DNA of 12,109 nt from an uncultured Lachnospiraceae bacterium. Lineage in GTDB: Bacteria > Bacillota > Clostridia > Lachnospirales > Lachnospiraceae. The stretch lies in the NCBI GenBank assembly GCA_910586645.1, contig CAJUIS010000024.1, positions 1 to 12,109 of the forward strand. Reading direction: 5' to 3'. This document shows positions 6,662-12,109 of the stretch, piece after piece; positions within the stretch are counted from its first letter, which is position 1, and every line of letters starts with the position of its first letter. Position numbers and translations under genes: made by a program. The notes below the pieces were generated by a model. It saw nothing but the letters and a program-made list of their open reading frames with translations, was not told the origin of the DNA and did no database searches.

Positions 6662-7009
6662 ATGAGTTATATGATTATTTTTGATCTGGTTATCGCAGTT
6701 CTTGGGATATATCTGGTATCTTCCGCACTTCAAATGAAACGTACAGGAGAAATCAGCGGGATGTTTCACAGCAGTGAAAATACGGAAATATGCAGAGACA
6801 AAGAGGGGTTTATCAATGGAATTTACAGACAGACGCTTATTTTTGGCGTAATTTCTCTTTTGTTTGGCGTTGTGGATGCGGCAAACGGCATATTCTTTTC
6901 CGAGGGAAAAATTTTTGATTTTATCAGTATGGCTGCTTTTCTTCTGGCGTGTTTCTGGTTTTCTATGAAATTAAGAAAAGAAAAGGCGCGTTTTTTTGAT
7001 GAAATGTAA
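6662..7009 (+). CDS. Small hypothetical membrane protein with three predicted helices
   Basis: I do not recognise this family. The start at 6662 follows AAAGGGG (6648-6654) by 7 nt and lies just downstream of a good promoter; upstream in-frame ATGs would fall before or inside the promoter. The 115 residues show hydrophobic segments at about 3-22, 58-77 and 86-102. A polar stretch lies between the first two (about 24-57), including the charged run ENTEICRDKEG, and the end is short and basic then acidic (KLRKEKARFFDEM). It is a single-gene unit: divergent from the response regulator and convergent with citrate synthase. No catalytic motif is seen. It may be an integral membrane accessory or stress protein, but nothing in the sequence assigns a function. 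Confidence 0.7.
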   Translation: MSYMIIFDLVIAVLGIYLVSSALQMKRTGEISGMFHSSENTEICRDKEGFINGIYRQTLIFGVISLLFGVVDAANGIFFSEGKIFDFISMAAFLLACFWFSMKLRKEKARFFDEM

Positions 7010-7013
7010 AAGA

Positions 7014-7034
7014 GAATCCCGCTTGGCGGGATTC
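7014..7034. terminator. Terminator hairpin between the membrane protein gene and citrate synthase
   Basis: GAATCCCGC (7014-7022) pairs perfectly with GCGGGATTC (7026-7034) around a 3-nt loop. On the minus strand it is followed by TCTTTTACATTT, making it a good terminator for the citrate synthase gene that ends at 7045. On the plus strand the following ATTTGT is a weaker tail, but it probably also stops the short upstream gene, which ends 4 nt before the stem. Confidence 0.8.
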
Positions 7035-7044
7035 ATTTGTGGGA

Positions 7045-8409
7045 TTATCTCTCTGATAATGGAATATAATTCTTATGTTCATCGACAAACTTGTATGCAG
7101 GACGCATAATCTTTCCGCTGTAAGACAGTTCTTCCAGACGATGGGCGCTCCATCCGGAAATCCTTGCAATGGCAAAAATCGGTGTGTAAAGCTCTAATGG
7201 AAGATTCAGCATGGAGTATGCAAATCCGCTGTAGAAGTCGACATTTGGACTGACGCCTTTATAGATTTTACGTTCCTGTCCAATGATTTTCGGCGCCAGA
7301 CGTTCAATCAGCGTATAGAGCGCAAATTCTTTTTCTTTTCCTTTTTCTTTGGAAAGACGCTCCACAAAAGAATGAAAAATAATGGCGCGCGGATCAGAAA
7401 GAGAGTATACGGCGTGCCCCATGCCGTATATCAGGCCGGCGCGGTCAAACGCCTGTTTGTTCAGGAGCGCGCGCAGATAATTGCCCACTTCTTCTTCGTC
7501 TGTCCAGTCTTTAATTTTTTCTTTCATATCCTCAAGCATCTGTACAACTTTGATATTGGCGCCGCCATGTTTCGGACCTTTTAAGGAACCGAGAGACGCC
7601 GCAATGACAGAATATGTGTCTGTACCGGAAGAAGATACCAGATGCGTGGTAAACGTGGAGTTGTTTCCTCCGCCATGTTCCATGTGAAGAATCAGAGCAA
7701 TATCTAATAGTTTTGCTTCCAATGCAGAAAATTTTGAGTCCGGACGTAAGATGCGGAGAATATTTTCTGCGGTGGAATATTCCTGTTTTGGCTGATGAAT
7801 ATAAAGACTTGCACCGTCGTGATAGTGTTTATATGCCTGATATCCGTAAACGGAAAGCAACGGGAAAAGACTGATAAGCTGGAGACACTGCCGTAATACG
7901 TTTGGAAGAGATATGTCGTCTGCTTTTTCATCGTAGGAATAGAGGGTGAGAACGCTTCGCGCAAGTGTGTTCATCATATCTCTGCTGGGCGCTTTCATAA
8001 TGATATCTCTTACAAAACTGGTTGGAAGCGTCCGGTAATAGCCAAGCAGCGAGGTGAATTCTTCAAGCTGCTGTTTTGATGGAAGTTTTCCGAATAAAAG
8101 TAAATATGTACTTTCTTCAAAACCAAAATGGCTTTGGTCATCAATTCCCTTTACAATATCTTTTACATTGTATCCGCGATAATAAAGGTTGCCGTCGGCA
8201 GGAACCGATTTTCCATTTTCCATTTTTGTTGCGGAAACATCGGAAATTTGCGTTAAGCCGACAAGGACGCCTTTTCCGTTTACATCACGAAGACCTCTCT
8301 TGACATCATACTCTGTATATAAGGCAGGGTCGATGGTTGCGGTTTCTTCACAGAGTTTGGAGAGTTTTAAGATTTCAGGCGTTATTTCGCTGTAAGTATT
8401 CGTTTTCAT
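7045..8409 (-). CDS. gltA: Citrate synthase
   Basis: Condenses acetyl-CoA and oxaloacetate to citrate, feeding 2-oxoglutarate and glutamate synthesis in fermentative anaerobes. With the start at 8409 the protein has 454 residues. That ATG is preceded by AAGGGAGG with 6-nt spacing, while the longer reading frame upstream crosses the promoter. The catalytic triad is visible: H245 in MEHGGGNNSTF, H281 in GPKHGGAN and D339 in HAVYSLSDPRA. The family block PNVDFYSG (388-395) and the substrate arginine in IARISGWSAH (R416) are also present. The family includes 2-methylcitrate synthases, but no prpB/prpD genes accompany it, so citrate synthase is the simpler reading. It is a single-gene unit between a divergent promoter region and a shared terminator. 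Together with pckA nearby it handles oxaloacetate, although they are not co-transcribed. Confidence 0.93.
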   Translation of the reverse strand: MKTNTYSEITPEILKLSKLCEETATIDPALYTEYDVKRGLRDVNGKGVLVGLTQISDVSATKMENGKSVPADGNLYYRGYNVKDIVKGIDDQSHFGFEESTYLLLFGKLPSKQQLEEFTSLLGYYRTLPTSFVRDIIMKAPSRDMMNTLARSVLTLYSYDEKADDISLPNVLRQCLQLISLFPLLSVYGYQAYKHYHDGASLYIHQPKQEYSTAENILRILRPDSKFSALEAKLLDIALILHMEHGGGNNSTFTTHLVSSSGTDTYSVIAASLGSLKGPKHGGANIKVVQMLEDMKEKIKDWTDEEEVGNYLRALLNKQAFDRAGLIYGMGHAVYSLSDPRAIIFHSFVERLSKEKGKEKEFALYTLIERLAPKIIGQERKIYKGVSPNVDFYSGFAYSMLNLPLELYTPIFAIARISGWSAHRLEELSYSGKIMRPAYKFVDEHKNYIPLSER

Positions 8410-8437
8410 ATACTGCCTCCCTTCTGTTTGTCGGATT

Positions 8438-8467
8438 ATTATAGCATATGTTTCCATTGTAAAACAA
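8438..8467 (-). promoter_or_regulatory. Promoter of citrate synthase (extended -10)
   Basis: On the minus strand a perfect TATAAT (plus 8438-8443) is preceded by TATGC, an extended -10. The -35 is weak: TTGTTT with an 18-nt spacer, or TGTTTT with 17. The 12-base string ATATGCTATAAT is identical to that in the leuC promoter. Confidence 0.65.
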
Positions 8468-8488
8468 GAAAAACCTACAGGATTCAAG

Positions 8489-8505
8489 AAAATTTAAAAA
8501 ATTTT
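8489..8505. repeat. AT-rich inverted repeat in the citrate synthase/deoC divergent region
   Basis: AAAATTT (8489-8495) and AAATTTT (8499-8505) flank AAA. It lies upstream of both divergent promoters, in a 214-nt gap that otherwise shows only the two promoters. It could bind a regulator, but such repeats are frequent by chance in DNA this rich in A and T. Confidence 0.25.
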
Positions 8506-8560
8506 AGAGTTTGTTTATATTTTAACAATGTTGATTTTTGTGTAAAAGATAAGAAAACGC

Positions 8561-8589
8561 TGGAAAAATACAAGGTTTTACGATATGAT
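8561..8589 (+). promoter_or_regulatory. Probable promoter of deoC-cdd
   Basis: TGGAAA (8561-8566) and TATGAT (8584-8589) are spaced by 17 nt, each box one or two bases from consensus. Transcription would start near 8596, giving a leader of about 28 nt before deoC. Confidence 0.5.
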
Positions 8590-8623
8590 ATAAAAAAGAA
8601 CACGGAATAAAGGGAGGAGAAAA

Positions 8624-9289
8624 ATGGATACGGAAAAATTATTTGCCTGTATCGATCATACGGCATTGAAAGCATATACGTCATGGGAAGACATCCGAAA
8701 ATTGTGCGGGGAAGCAGTCAGATATCGTATGGCGTCCGTCTGTATTCCCGGATGCTATATCAGGCGGGTGCATGAAGAGTTTCCGGAGCTTTGCATCTGT
8801 ACAGTGGTTGGGTTTCCGCTTGGATACAGCCAGACGGAAGGAAAGCTTGCGGAAACCAGACAGGCCCTTTTGGACGGAGCGTCAGAAATCGATATGGTAA
8901 TCAATGTCTGCGATGTGAAAAACAAAGACTATGCAAAGGTCAGGGAAGAAATTGCCGCAGTGAAAAAAACTGTAAAAGATAAGATTTTAAAGGTGATTGC
9001 TGAAACCTGTTACCTGAAAGAAGAGGAAAAAACCGCCGTGTGCAGAGCGGTTACGGAAGCAGGAGCGGATTATATCAAGACGTCTACAGGATTCGGAACG
9101 GCAGGAGCCGTTCTTGCAGATATCCGTCTGATGAAAGAAAATATCGGGCCGAACGTTAAAATAAAAGCGGCGGGCGGCATAAAAAGCAGGGAAGAAATGG
9201 AAGCGTTTCTTTCAGAAGGCTGCAGCCGCATCGGAACAAGTTCCGCGCTCTCTATGCTATTGCCGGATGGCAGAGAGGAGCGTCCGTAA
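8624..9289 (+). CDS. deoC: Deoxyribose-phosphate aldolase (DeoC)
   Basis: Class I aldolase that splits 2-deoxyribose 5-phosphate into glyceraldehyde 3-phosphate and acetaldehyde, which lets the cell use deoxynucleosides as carbon source. The 221 residues are the usual bacterial length. The Schiff-base lysine is K152 in DYIKTSTGFG; the second active-site lysine is K181 in VKIKAAGGI, and the paired aspartate is D90 in EIDMVINV. The start has AGGGAGGAGA immediately upstream (8611-8620). cdd follows after 21 nt with no terminator, so the pair forms a pyrimidine deoxynucleoside salvage operon. Cdd removes the amino group of (deoxy)cytidine, and DeoC uses the sugar phosphate released after phosphorolysis. 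The phosphorylase and phosphopentomutase genes are not in the window. Confidence 0.95.
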   Translation: MDTEKLFACIDHTALKAYTSWEDIRKLCGEAVRYRMASVCIPGCYIRRVHEEFPELCICTVVGFPLGYSQTEGKLAETRQALLDGASEIDMVINVCDVKNKDYAKVREEIAAVKKTVKDKILKVIAETCYLKEEEKTAVCRAVTEAGADYIKTSTGFGTAGAVLADIRLMKENIGPNVKIKAAGGIKSREEMEAFLSEGCSRIGTSSALSMLLPDGREERP

Positions 9290-9310
9290 AGTTTTCAGAG
9301 AGGGGTTACT

Positions 9311-9709
9311 ATGGATATACTGCGTCTGATTGAAAACGCATACAATGCAAAAAAGAATTCTTACGCTCCTTATTCCGGGTTTCATGTGGGAGCGGCGCTT
9401 CTGACGGCAGAAGGGAAAATTTATCAGGGATGCAATATAGAAAACGCCGCCTATTCGCCGACGAACTGTGCGGAGCGGACAGCATTTTTTAAAGCAGTGT
9501 CCGAGGGGGAAAAGGACTTTAAGGCAATTGCGGTTGTCGGAGACAAAGAAGAGTATTTAGCTCCATGCGGCGTCTGCCGTCAGGTAATGACGGAATTTTG
9601 CAGCGCAGGGGAGTTTCAGGTTGTGCTTGCGAAAAACAGAACAGAGTACAAAATATTTACTTTGGAAGAATTGCTGCCGGGGGCTTTTTCGAAACAGAAC
9701 CTTTTATAA
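9311..9709 (+). CDS. cdd: Cytidine deaminase (Cdd), short tetrameric type
   Basis: Zinc enzyme that deaminates cytidine and deoxycytidine to uridine and deoxyuridine in the cytoplasm. At 132 residues it belongs to the short, homotetrameric class typical of Bacillus and other Firmicutes. The zinc ligands are three cysteines: C53 in TNCAERTA, and C86 and C89 in PCGVCRQ. The proton-shuttling glutamate is E55. The nucleoside-binding block NIENAAYSPT is intact. The start is preceded by GAGAGGGG a few bases away. It is the second gene of the deoC-cdd pair. I see no convincing terminator before the pckA promoter, so some read-through into pckA is possible. Confidence 0.95.
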   Translation: MDILRLIENAYNAKKNSYAPYSGFHVGAALLTAEGKIYQGCNIENAAYSPTNCAERTAFFKAVSEGEKDFKAIAVVGDKEEYLAPCGVCRQVMTEFCSAGEFQVVLAKNRTEYKIFTLEELLPGAFSKQNLL

Positions 9710-9726
9710 AAATTTTCTAAAAAAGA

Positions 9727-9754
9727 TTGACAAAAACATATCATAGTGTATATT
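9727..9754 (+). promoter_or_regulatory. Strong sigma-A promoter of pckA
   Basis: A perfect TTGACA (9727-9732) is followed after 16 nt by TATATT (9749-9754), five of six matches to consensus. Transcription would begin near 9761, giving a leader of about 45 nt before the pckA start. No obvious operator or cre-like site is seen next to it. Confidence 0.75.
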
Positions 9755-9805
9755 GATAAGTGGTATATTTTAGGATATATAAGTAAGTTGAAGGAGGAAA
9801 ATTTC

Positions 9806-11518
9806 ATGGCAACAAAAGCGTATTACCCAATTGAAGAAATCGGCGCCGGAAAAGTTGGCTTTTCCAGAACACGTTCCATTATCGAGGGAGCTTTTTACGG
9901 CAACAACGTAGTAAAGGTGACGACATTAAGAGAAGCATATGAACTGGCAAAAAATTCACCTGGAACAATTGTAACGGATATGCCTGTATATAGAGGTGAG
10001 GAGTTTGGTCTTGACAAAGATGCCAAAGTTCTTTTGTTTAATGACGGTGCAGTAACCGGACGTTATGCTGCAGCGCGCCGTATCAAGGGCGAGCCGGGCG
10101 TGGACGCTGCCAAGCTTGATAAAGTGGCAATGGACGCTGTCTATGAATCCCGCTGGAAGACAATGTACCATGCGGAAGTGTTTGTAGGACTGGATCCTGA
10201 ATTTATGGTAAAAGCTCACCTTCTGATTCCGGAAGGAGAGGAAAACATCATGTATAACTGGATGCTGAATTTCCAGTATATGTCGGATGAATATGTAAAA
10301 ATGTACAAAAATTCCAAAGCAGTCGGAGAAGGCAAAGAGCCGGATATTTATATCTTTTCCGATCCGCAGTGGATTCCTCAGGAAAGACCGGACGTGGACT
10401 TTAGCTGCCTGAGCGATCCTCTGACATTATGCTATTTTGACACTGCGGAAAACTGCGCTTGTATTTTAGGTATGAGATATTTTGGCGAACACAAGAAGGG
10501 TACGCTGACAATGGCGTGGGCAATCGCAAACAGAAACGGATATGCTTCCTGCCACGGCGGACAGAAGGAATATACGCTTTCAGACGGTTCCAAATATGTA
10601 GCGTCCGTATTTGGCCTGTCAGGTTCCGGAAAATCCACGCTGACACATGCAAAACACGGCGGCAAGTACCCGATTACCGTTTTGCATGACGACGCGTTTA
10701 TTATCAACTCCGACACCTGTTCATCCATTGCATTGGAACCGACTTATTTTGATAAGACGGCAGATTATCCGACCGGATGTGCGGACAACCAGTATTTATT
10801 ATCAGCACAGAACTGCTCTGCAACTCTGGATTCAGAAGGAAAAGTTCAGTTGGTTACGGAAGACATCCGCAACGGCAACGGACGTGCAATCAAATCTAAG
10901 TTATGGTCACCGAACAGAGTGGATAAGATTGAGGCTCCGGTAAACGCTATTTTCTGGATTATGAAAGATCCGACGATTCCTCCTGTAGTAAAATTAAAGG
11001 GTTCTGCACTCGCATCGGTTATGGGTGCGACGCTTGCAACAAAAACTTCTACAGCAGAGCGTGTGGCGGCAGGAACGGATCTTAACGCGCTTCGTATCGT
11101 ACCATATGCAAATCCGTTCAGGACATATCCTTTGGTAAACGATTATGAGAAGTTTAAGAAATTAGTGGAAGAGAAGAATGTAGACTGCTACATTGTAAAT
11201 ACAGGCGATTTCATGGGAGCAAAGGTAAAACCGGCGGATACGCTTGGAATCCTTGAGACAATCGTGGAAGGCAAAGCGACGTTTGAAAAATGGGGACCGT
11301 TTGAAGATATTGAAATTATGTATGACTGGTCCGGAAAGACCGGCGATTTCAAACCGGATCTTGGAGATAAAGATTATGTGGCGCAGTTAAAGAGCGCTAT
11401 GGAAAACCGCGTAAGCGCAGTGGAAGGCTTTGCGACAAAGAAAGACGGTTATGATAAACTTCCGGATGAAGCTTTGAATGCATTAAAGAAAATCGTGGAA
11501 GAAGCTGCTTCACTCTAA
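9806..11518 (+). CDS. pckA: Phosphoenolpyruvate carboxykinase (ATP type)
   Basis: Interconverts oxaloacetate plus ATP with PEP, CO2 and ADP. In fermentative gut anaerobes it often runs in the carboxylating direction, fixing CO2 and gaining ATP; direction here is inference. The start at 9806 follows AAGGAGG closely and gives MATKAYYPIEE; an in-frame ATG 60 nt upstream lies between the promoter and this site and lacks a binding site. The 570 residues are slightly longer than the roughly 540-residue E. coli enzyme. The nucleotide P-loop is FGLSGSGKSTL (G270 to S277, K276), where many relatives have GTGKT. The metal-binding pair is D295-D296 in VLHDDAF. The block MGATLATKTSTAERV and the late motif YIVNTGDFMG fit a clostridial branch of the family. 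It is a single-gene unit with its own promoter and a strong terminator. Confidence 0.9.
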   Translation: MATKAYYPIEEIGAGKVGFSRTRSIIEGAFYGNNVVKVTTLREAYELAKNSPGTIVTDMPVYRGEEFGLDKDAKVLLFNDGAVTGRYAAARRIKGEPGVDAAKLDKVAMDAVYESRWKTMYHAEVFVGLDPEFMVKAHLLIPEGEENIMYNWMLNFQYMSDEYVKMYKNSKAVGEGKEPDIYIFSDPQWIPQERPDVDFSCLSDPLTLCYFDTAENCACILGMRYFGEHKKGTLTMAWAIANRNGYASCHGGQKEYTLSDGSKYVASVFGLSGSGKSTLTHAKHGGKYPITVLHDDAFIINSDTCSSIALEPTYFDKTADYPTGCADNQYLLSAQNCSATLDSEGKVQLVTEDIRNGNGRAIKSKLWSPNRVDKIEAPVNAIFWIMKDPTIPPVVKLKGSALASVMGATLATKTSTAERVAAGTDLNALRIVPYANPFRTYPLVNDYEKFKKLVEEKNVDCYIVNTGDFMGAKVKPADTLGILETIVEGKATFEKWGPFEDIEIMYDWSGKTGDFKPDLGDKDYVAQLKSAMENRVSAVEGFATKKDGYDKLPDEALNALKKIVEEAASL

Positions 11519-11542
11519 GATAAATTATGTTATTTTACAAAA

Positions 11543-11577
11543 TAAGGGAATCATGTATCAGGTTCCCTTATTTTTTT
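11543..11577 (+). terminator. Intrinsic terminator of pckA
   Basis: TAAGGGAA (11543-11550) pairs with TTCCCTTA (11563-11570) across a 12-nt loop and is followed by seven T residues (11571-11577). It lies 24 nt after the pckA stop and upstream of the 6S RNA promoter, so the RNA gene is a separate unit. Confidence 0.9.
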
Positions 11578-11589
11578 ATGTATTTTGCA

Positions 11590-11618
11590 TTGAAAAATGT
11601 GGAATAGTAAGGTATACT
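11590..11618 (+). promoter_or_regulatory. Near-consensus promoter of the 6S RNA gene
   Basis: TTGAAA (11590-11595) and TATACT (11613-11618) are separated by exactly 17 nt. Each box has one mismatch to sigma-A consensus. Transcription should begin near 11625, which coincides with the first base pairs of the predicted RNA stem. No ribosome binding site or start codon follows, as expected for an RNA gene. Confidence 0.85.
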
Positions 11619-11624
11619 TAATTC

Positions 11625-11800
11625 ATCCTGAAATGTTCGATACCCTGCTATTTTGAACCTACATTATTTTTATGGGTTTCCTACATTGCCGATTGGATGT
11701 CAGGCCGTCATTTTGCAGCGGAAGACAGAAGAAAGGCTGCGGTTACCCACCTGGCTTTGGCTAGGACTCAAAATTGCAGGAAACGGCATTTTGGGTTTTT
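11625..11800 (+). ncRNA. ssrS: 6S RNA (SsrS), RNA polymerase-binding regulatory RNA
   Basis: A transcript of about 176 nt bounded by a promoter and a terminator-like end. The two ends pair: CCTGAAATG (11627-11635) with CATTTTGGG (11787-11795, two G-U pairs), then CCTGC (11644-11648) with GCAGG (11776-11780), then ATTTTGA (11650-11656) with TCAAAAT (11768-11774). Inside lies a large unpaired region (about 11657-11673 on the 5' side). The 3' side carries a small hairpin, CCTGGC/GCTAGG around TTTG. A long apical arm is closed by GGGT/ACCC and CC/GG steps. Closing stem, central bubble with a 3' hairpin and apical arm form the established 6S architecture, which mimics an open promoter and binds the sigma-A holoenzyme. 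Five T residues (11796-11800) follow the outer stem and could end transcription. The assignment rests on architecture and remembered clostridial 6S sequence; a covariance search was not run. Confidence 0.75.
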
Positions 11801-11902
11801 CAAATAAAAGACGGATGGCGCGAAGCGGATTTTTCGTATGCTGTCCGGCGGTTTTGGAAAAATCAAAAGAGAATCTGAACAGGATACAAAAGATATTTAT
11901 GT

Positions 11903-11950
11903 ACAGAAGAGTTGGGAAGAACAGAAGAGTTGAAGAGAACAGAAGAAGAG
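11903..11950 (+). repeat. Imperfect 18-bp tandem repeat
   Basis: Copies begin at 11903, 11921 and 11939. Each starts with ACAGAAGA; the first two share the 12 bases ACAGAAGAGTTG, and the third is partial and diverged. The region 11801-11980 between the 6S RNA and the next terminator holds no gene I can support. Confidence 0.7.
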
Positions 11951-11958
11951 TCATAAAT

Positions 11959-11982
11959 ATACAAATGACAGCATACAAATGA
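11959..11982 (+). repeat. 10-bp direct repeat ATACAAATGA
   Basis: ATACAAATGA occurs at 11959-11968 and 11973-11982, a 14-nt period. It lies just before the terminator stem. Together with the 18-bp repeats upstream it makes this stretch unusually repetitive. Confidence 0.7.
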
Positions 11983-12012
11983 AAGAAGCTGCTTTTTCGG
12001 GCAGCTTCTTTT
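11982..12012 (+). terminator. Strong hairpin terminator upstream of the 45-bp array
   Basis: AAAGAAGCTGC (11982-11992) pairs with GCAGCTTCTTT (12001-12011) over 11 bp around the 8-nt loop TTTTTCGG, followed by TCC. The T-rich 3' arm and tail fit an intrinsic terminator. Its 3' edge touches the first copy of the 45-bp repeat. What transcript it ends is unclear: the 6S RNA has its own end 180 nt upstream, so this may stop 6S read-through or a minus-strand transcript. Confidence 0.8.
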
Positions 12013-12109
12013 CCTTATTCATGCCGAAAGGCAAAAAGGGATGCTCGCAGAGTGTTTCCTTATTCATGCCGAAAGGCAAAAAGGGATGCTCGCAGAGTGT
12101 TTCCTTATT
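12011..12109. repeat. 45-bp perfect tandem repeat array running off the window end
   Basis: Copy 1 is 12011-12055 and copy 2 is 12056-12100, identical in all 45 bases. Copy 3 begins at 12101 (TTCCTTATT) and is cut by the window end. Each unit holds a small hairpin, TGCC-GAAA-GGCA, with a GNRA tetraloop (first copy 12022-12033), and a CTC-GCA-GAG mini-hairpin (12044-12052). There are no unique spacers, so it is not a CRISPR. All three plus-strand frames of the unit, and one minus-strand frame, are free of stop codons. Whether it is an intergenic satellite or part of a coding repeat cannot be settled here. Confidence 0.9.

Noticed and set aside
8076..8395. Plus-strand reading frames opposite citrate synthase
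   Set aside because: They overlap conserved citrate synthase coding sequence on the other strand and have no start signals or recognisable domains.
11838..11933. Short plus-strand peptide gene of about 31 codons with plausible composition
   Set aside because: No ribosome binding site or promoter precedes the ATG, and its end consists of the 18-bp repeats.
11653..11982. 109-codon plus-strand reading frame
   Set aside because: It starts inside the 6S RNA, has no ribosome binding site, overlaps the RNA's structured core and has an unnatural amino acid composition.
12011..12109. CRISPR array
   Set aside because: The 45-bp copies are directly contiguous with no unique spacers, and no cas genes are present.

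Overview
The window looks like chromosomal DNA from an anaerobic, low-to-moderate GC Firmicute, most likely a Lachnospiraceae-type Clostridium relative. The reasons are strong AGGAGG-type ribosome binding sites before nearly every gene, TTGxxx/TATAAT sigma-A promoters, AAA/GAA/AGA-rich codon use, the short (about 420-residue) clostridial/archaeal form of LeuC, and an ATP-type PEP carboxykinase. This placement is inference from sequence character. No database search was possible.

Layout. Bases 1-147 hold a promoter and a perfect 22-bp AT palindrome in front of leuC. leuC-leuD (148-1911, + strand) encode the two subunits of an isopropylmalate-dehydratase-family Fe-S hydro-lyase. A promoter then drives an envelope L,D-transpeptidase (2038-3609) and threonine synthase thrC (3641-5146). 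A strong bidirectional terminator (5151-5178) separates these from a two-gene minus-strand operon at 5183-6448: a CheY-like single-domain response regulator followed by a protein with four MshEN-like 29/30-residue repeats and a CheX-like C-terminal domain. Next come a divergent 115-residue three-helix membrane protein of unknown function (6662-7009, +), citrate synthase (7045-8409, -), a deoC-cdd nucleoside-salvage pair (8624-9709, +) and pckA (9806-11518, +).

The last 590 bases hold no convincing protein gene. They contain the pckA terminator, a consensus promoter, a structured RNA of about 176 nt that I call 6S RNA (about 11625-11800), short degenerate direct repeats, a second strong terminator, and the start of a 45-bp tandem repeat array that runs off the window end.

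How the genes fit together. Most are ordinary central metabolism: branched-chain amino acid synthesis (leuCD), threonine synthesis (thrC), entry to the oxidative citrate branch (citrate synthase), the PEP/oxaloacetate node (pckA) and pyrimidine deoxynucleoside salvage (cdd to deoC). The L,D-transpeptidase is a cell-envelope gene and 6S RNA is a global RNA polymerase regulator. The least ordinary items are the CheY/CheX-like pair with its possible nucleotide-binding repeats, the palindrome overlapping the leuC promoter, and the terminal 45-bp array.
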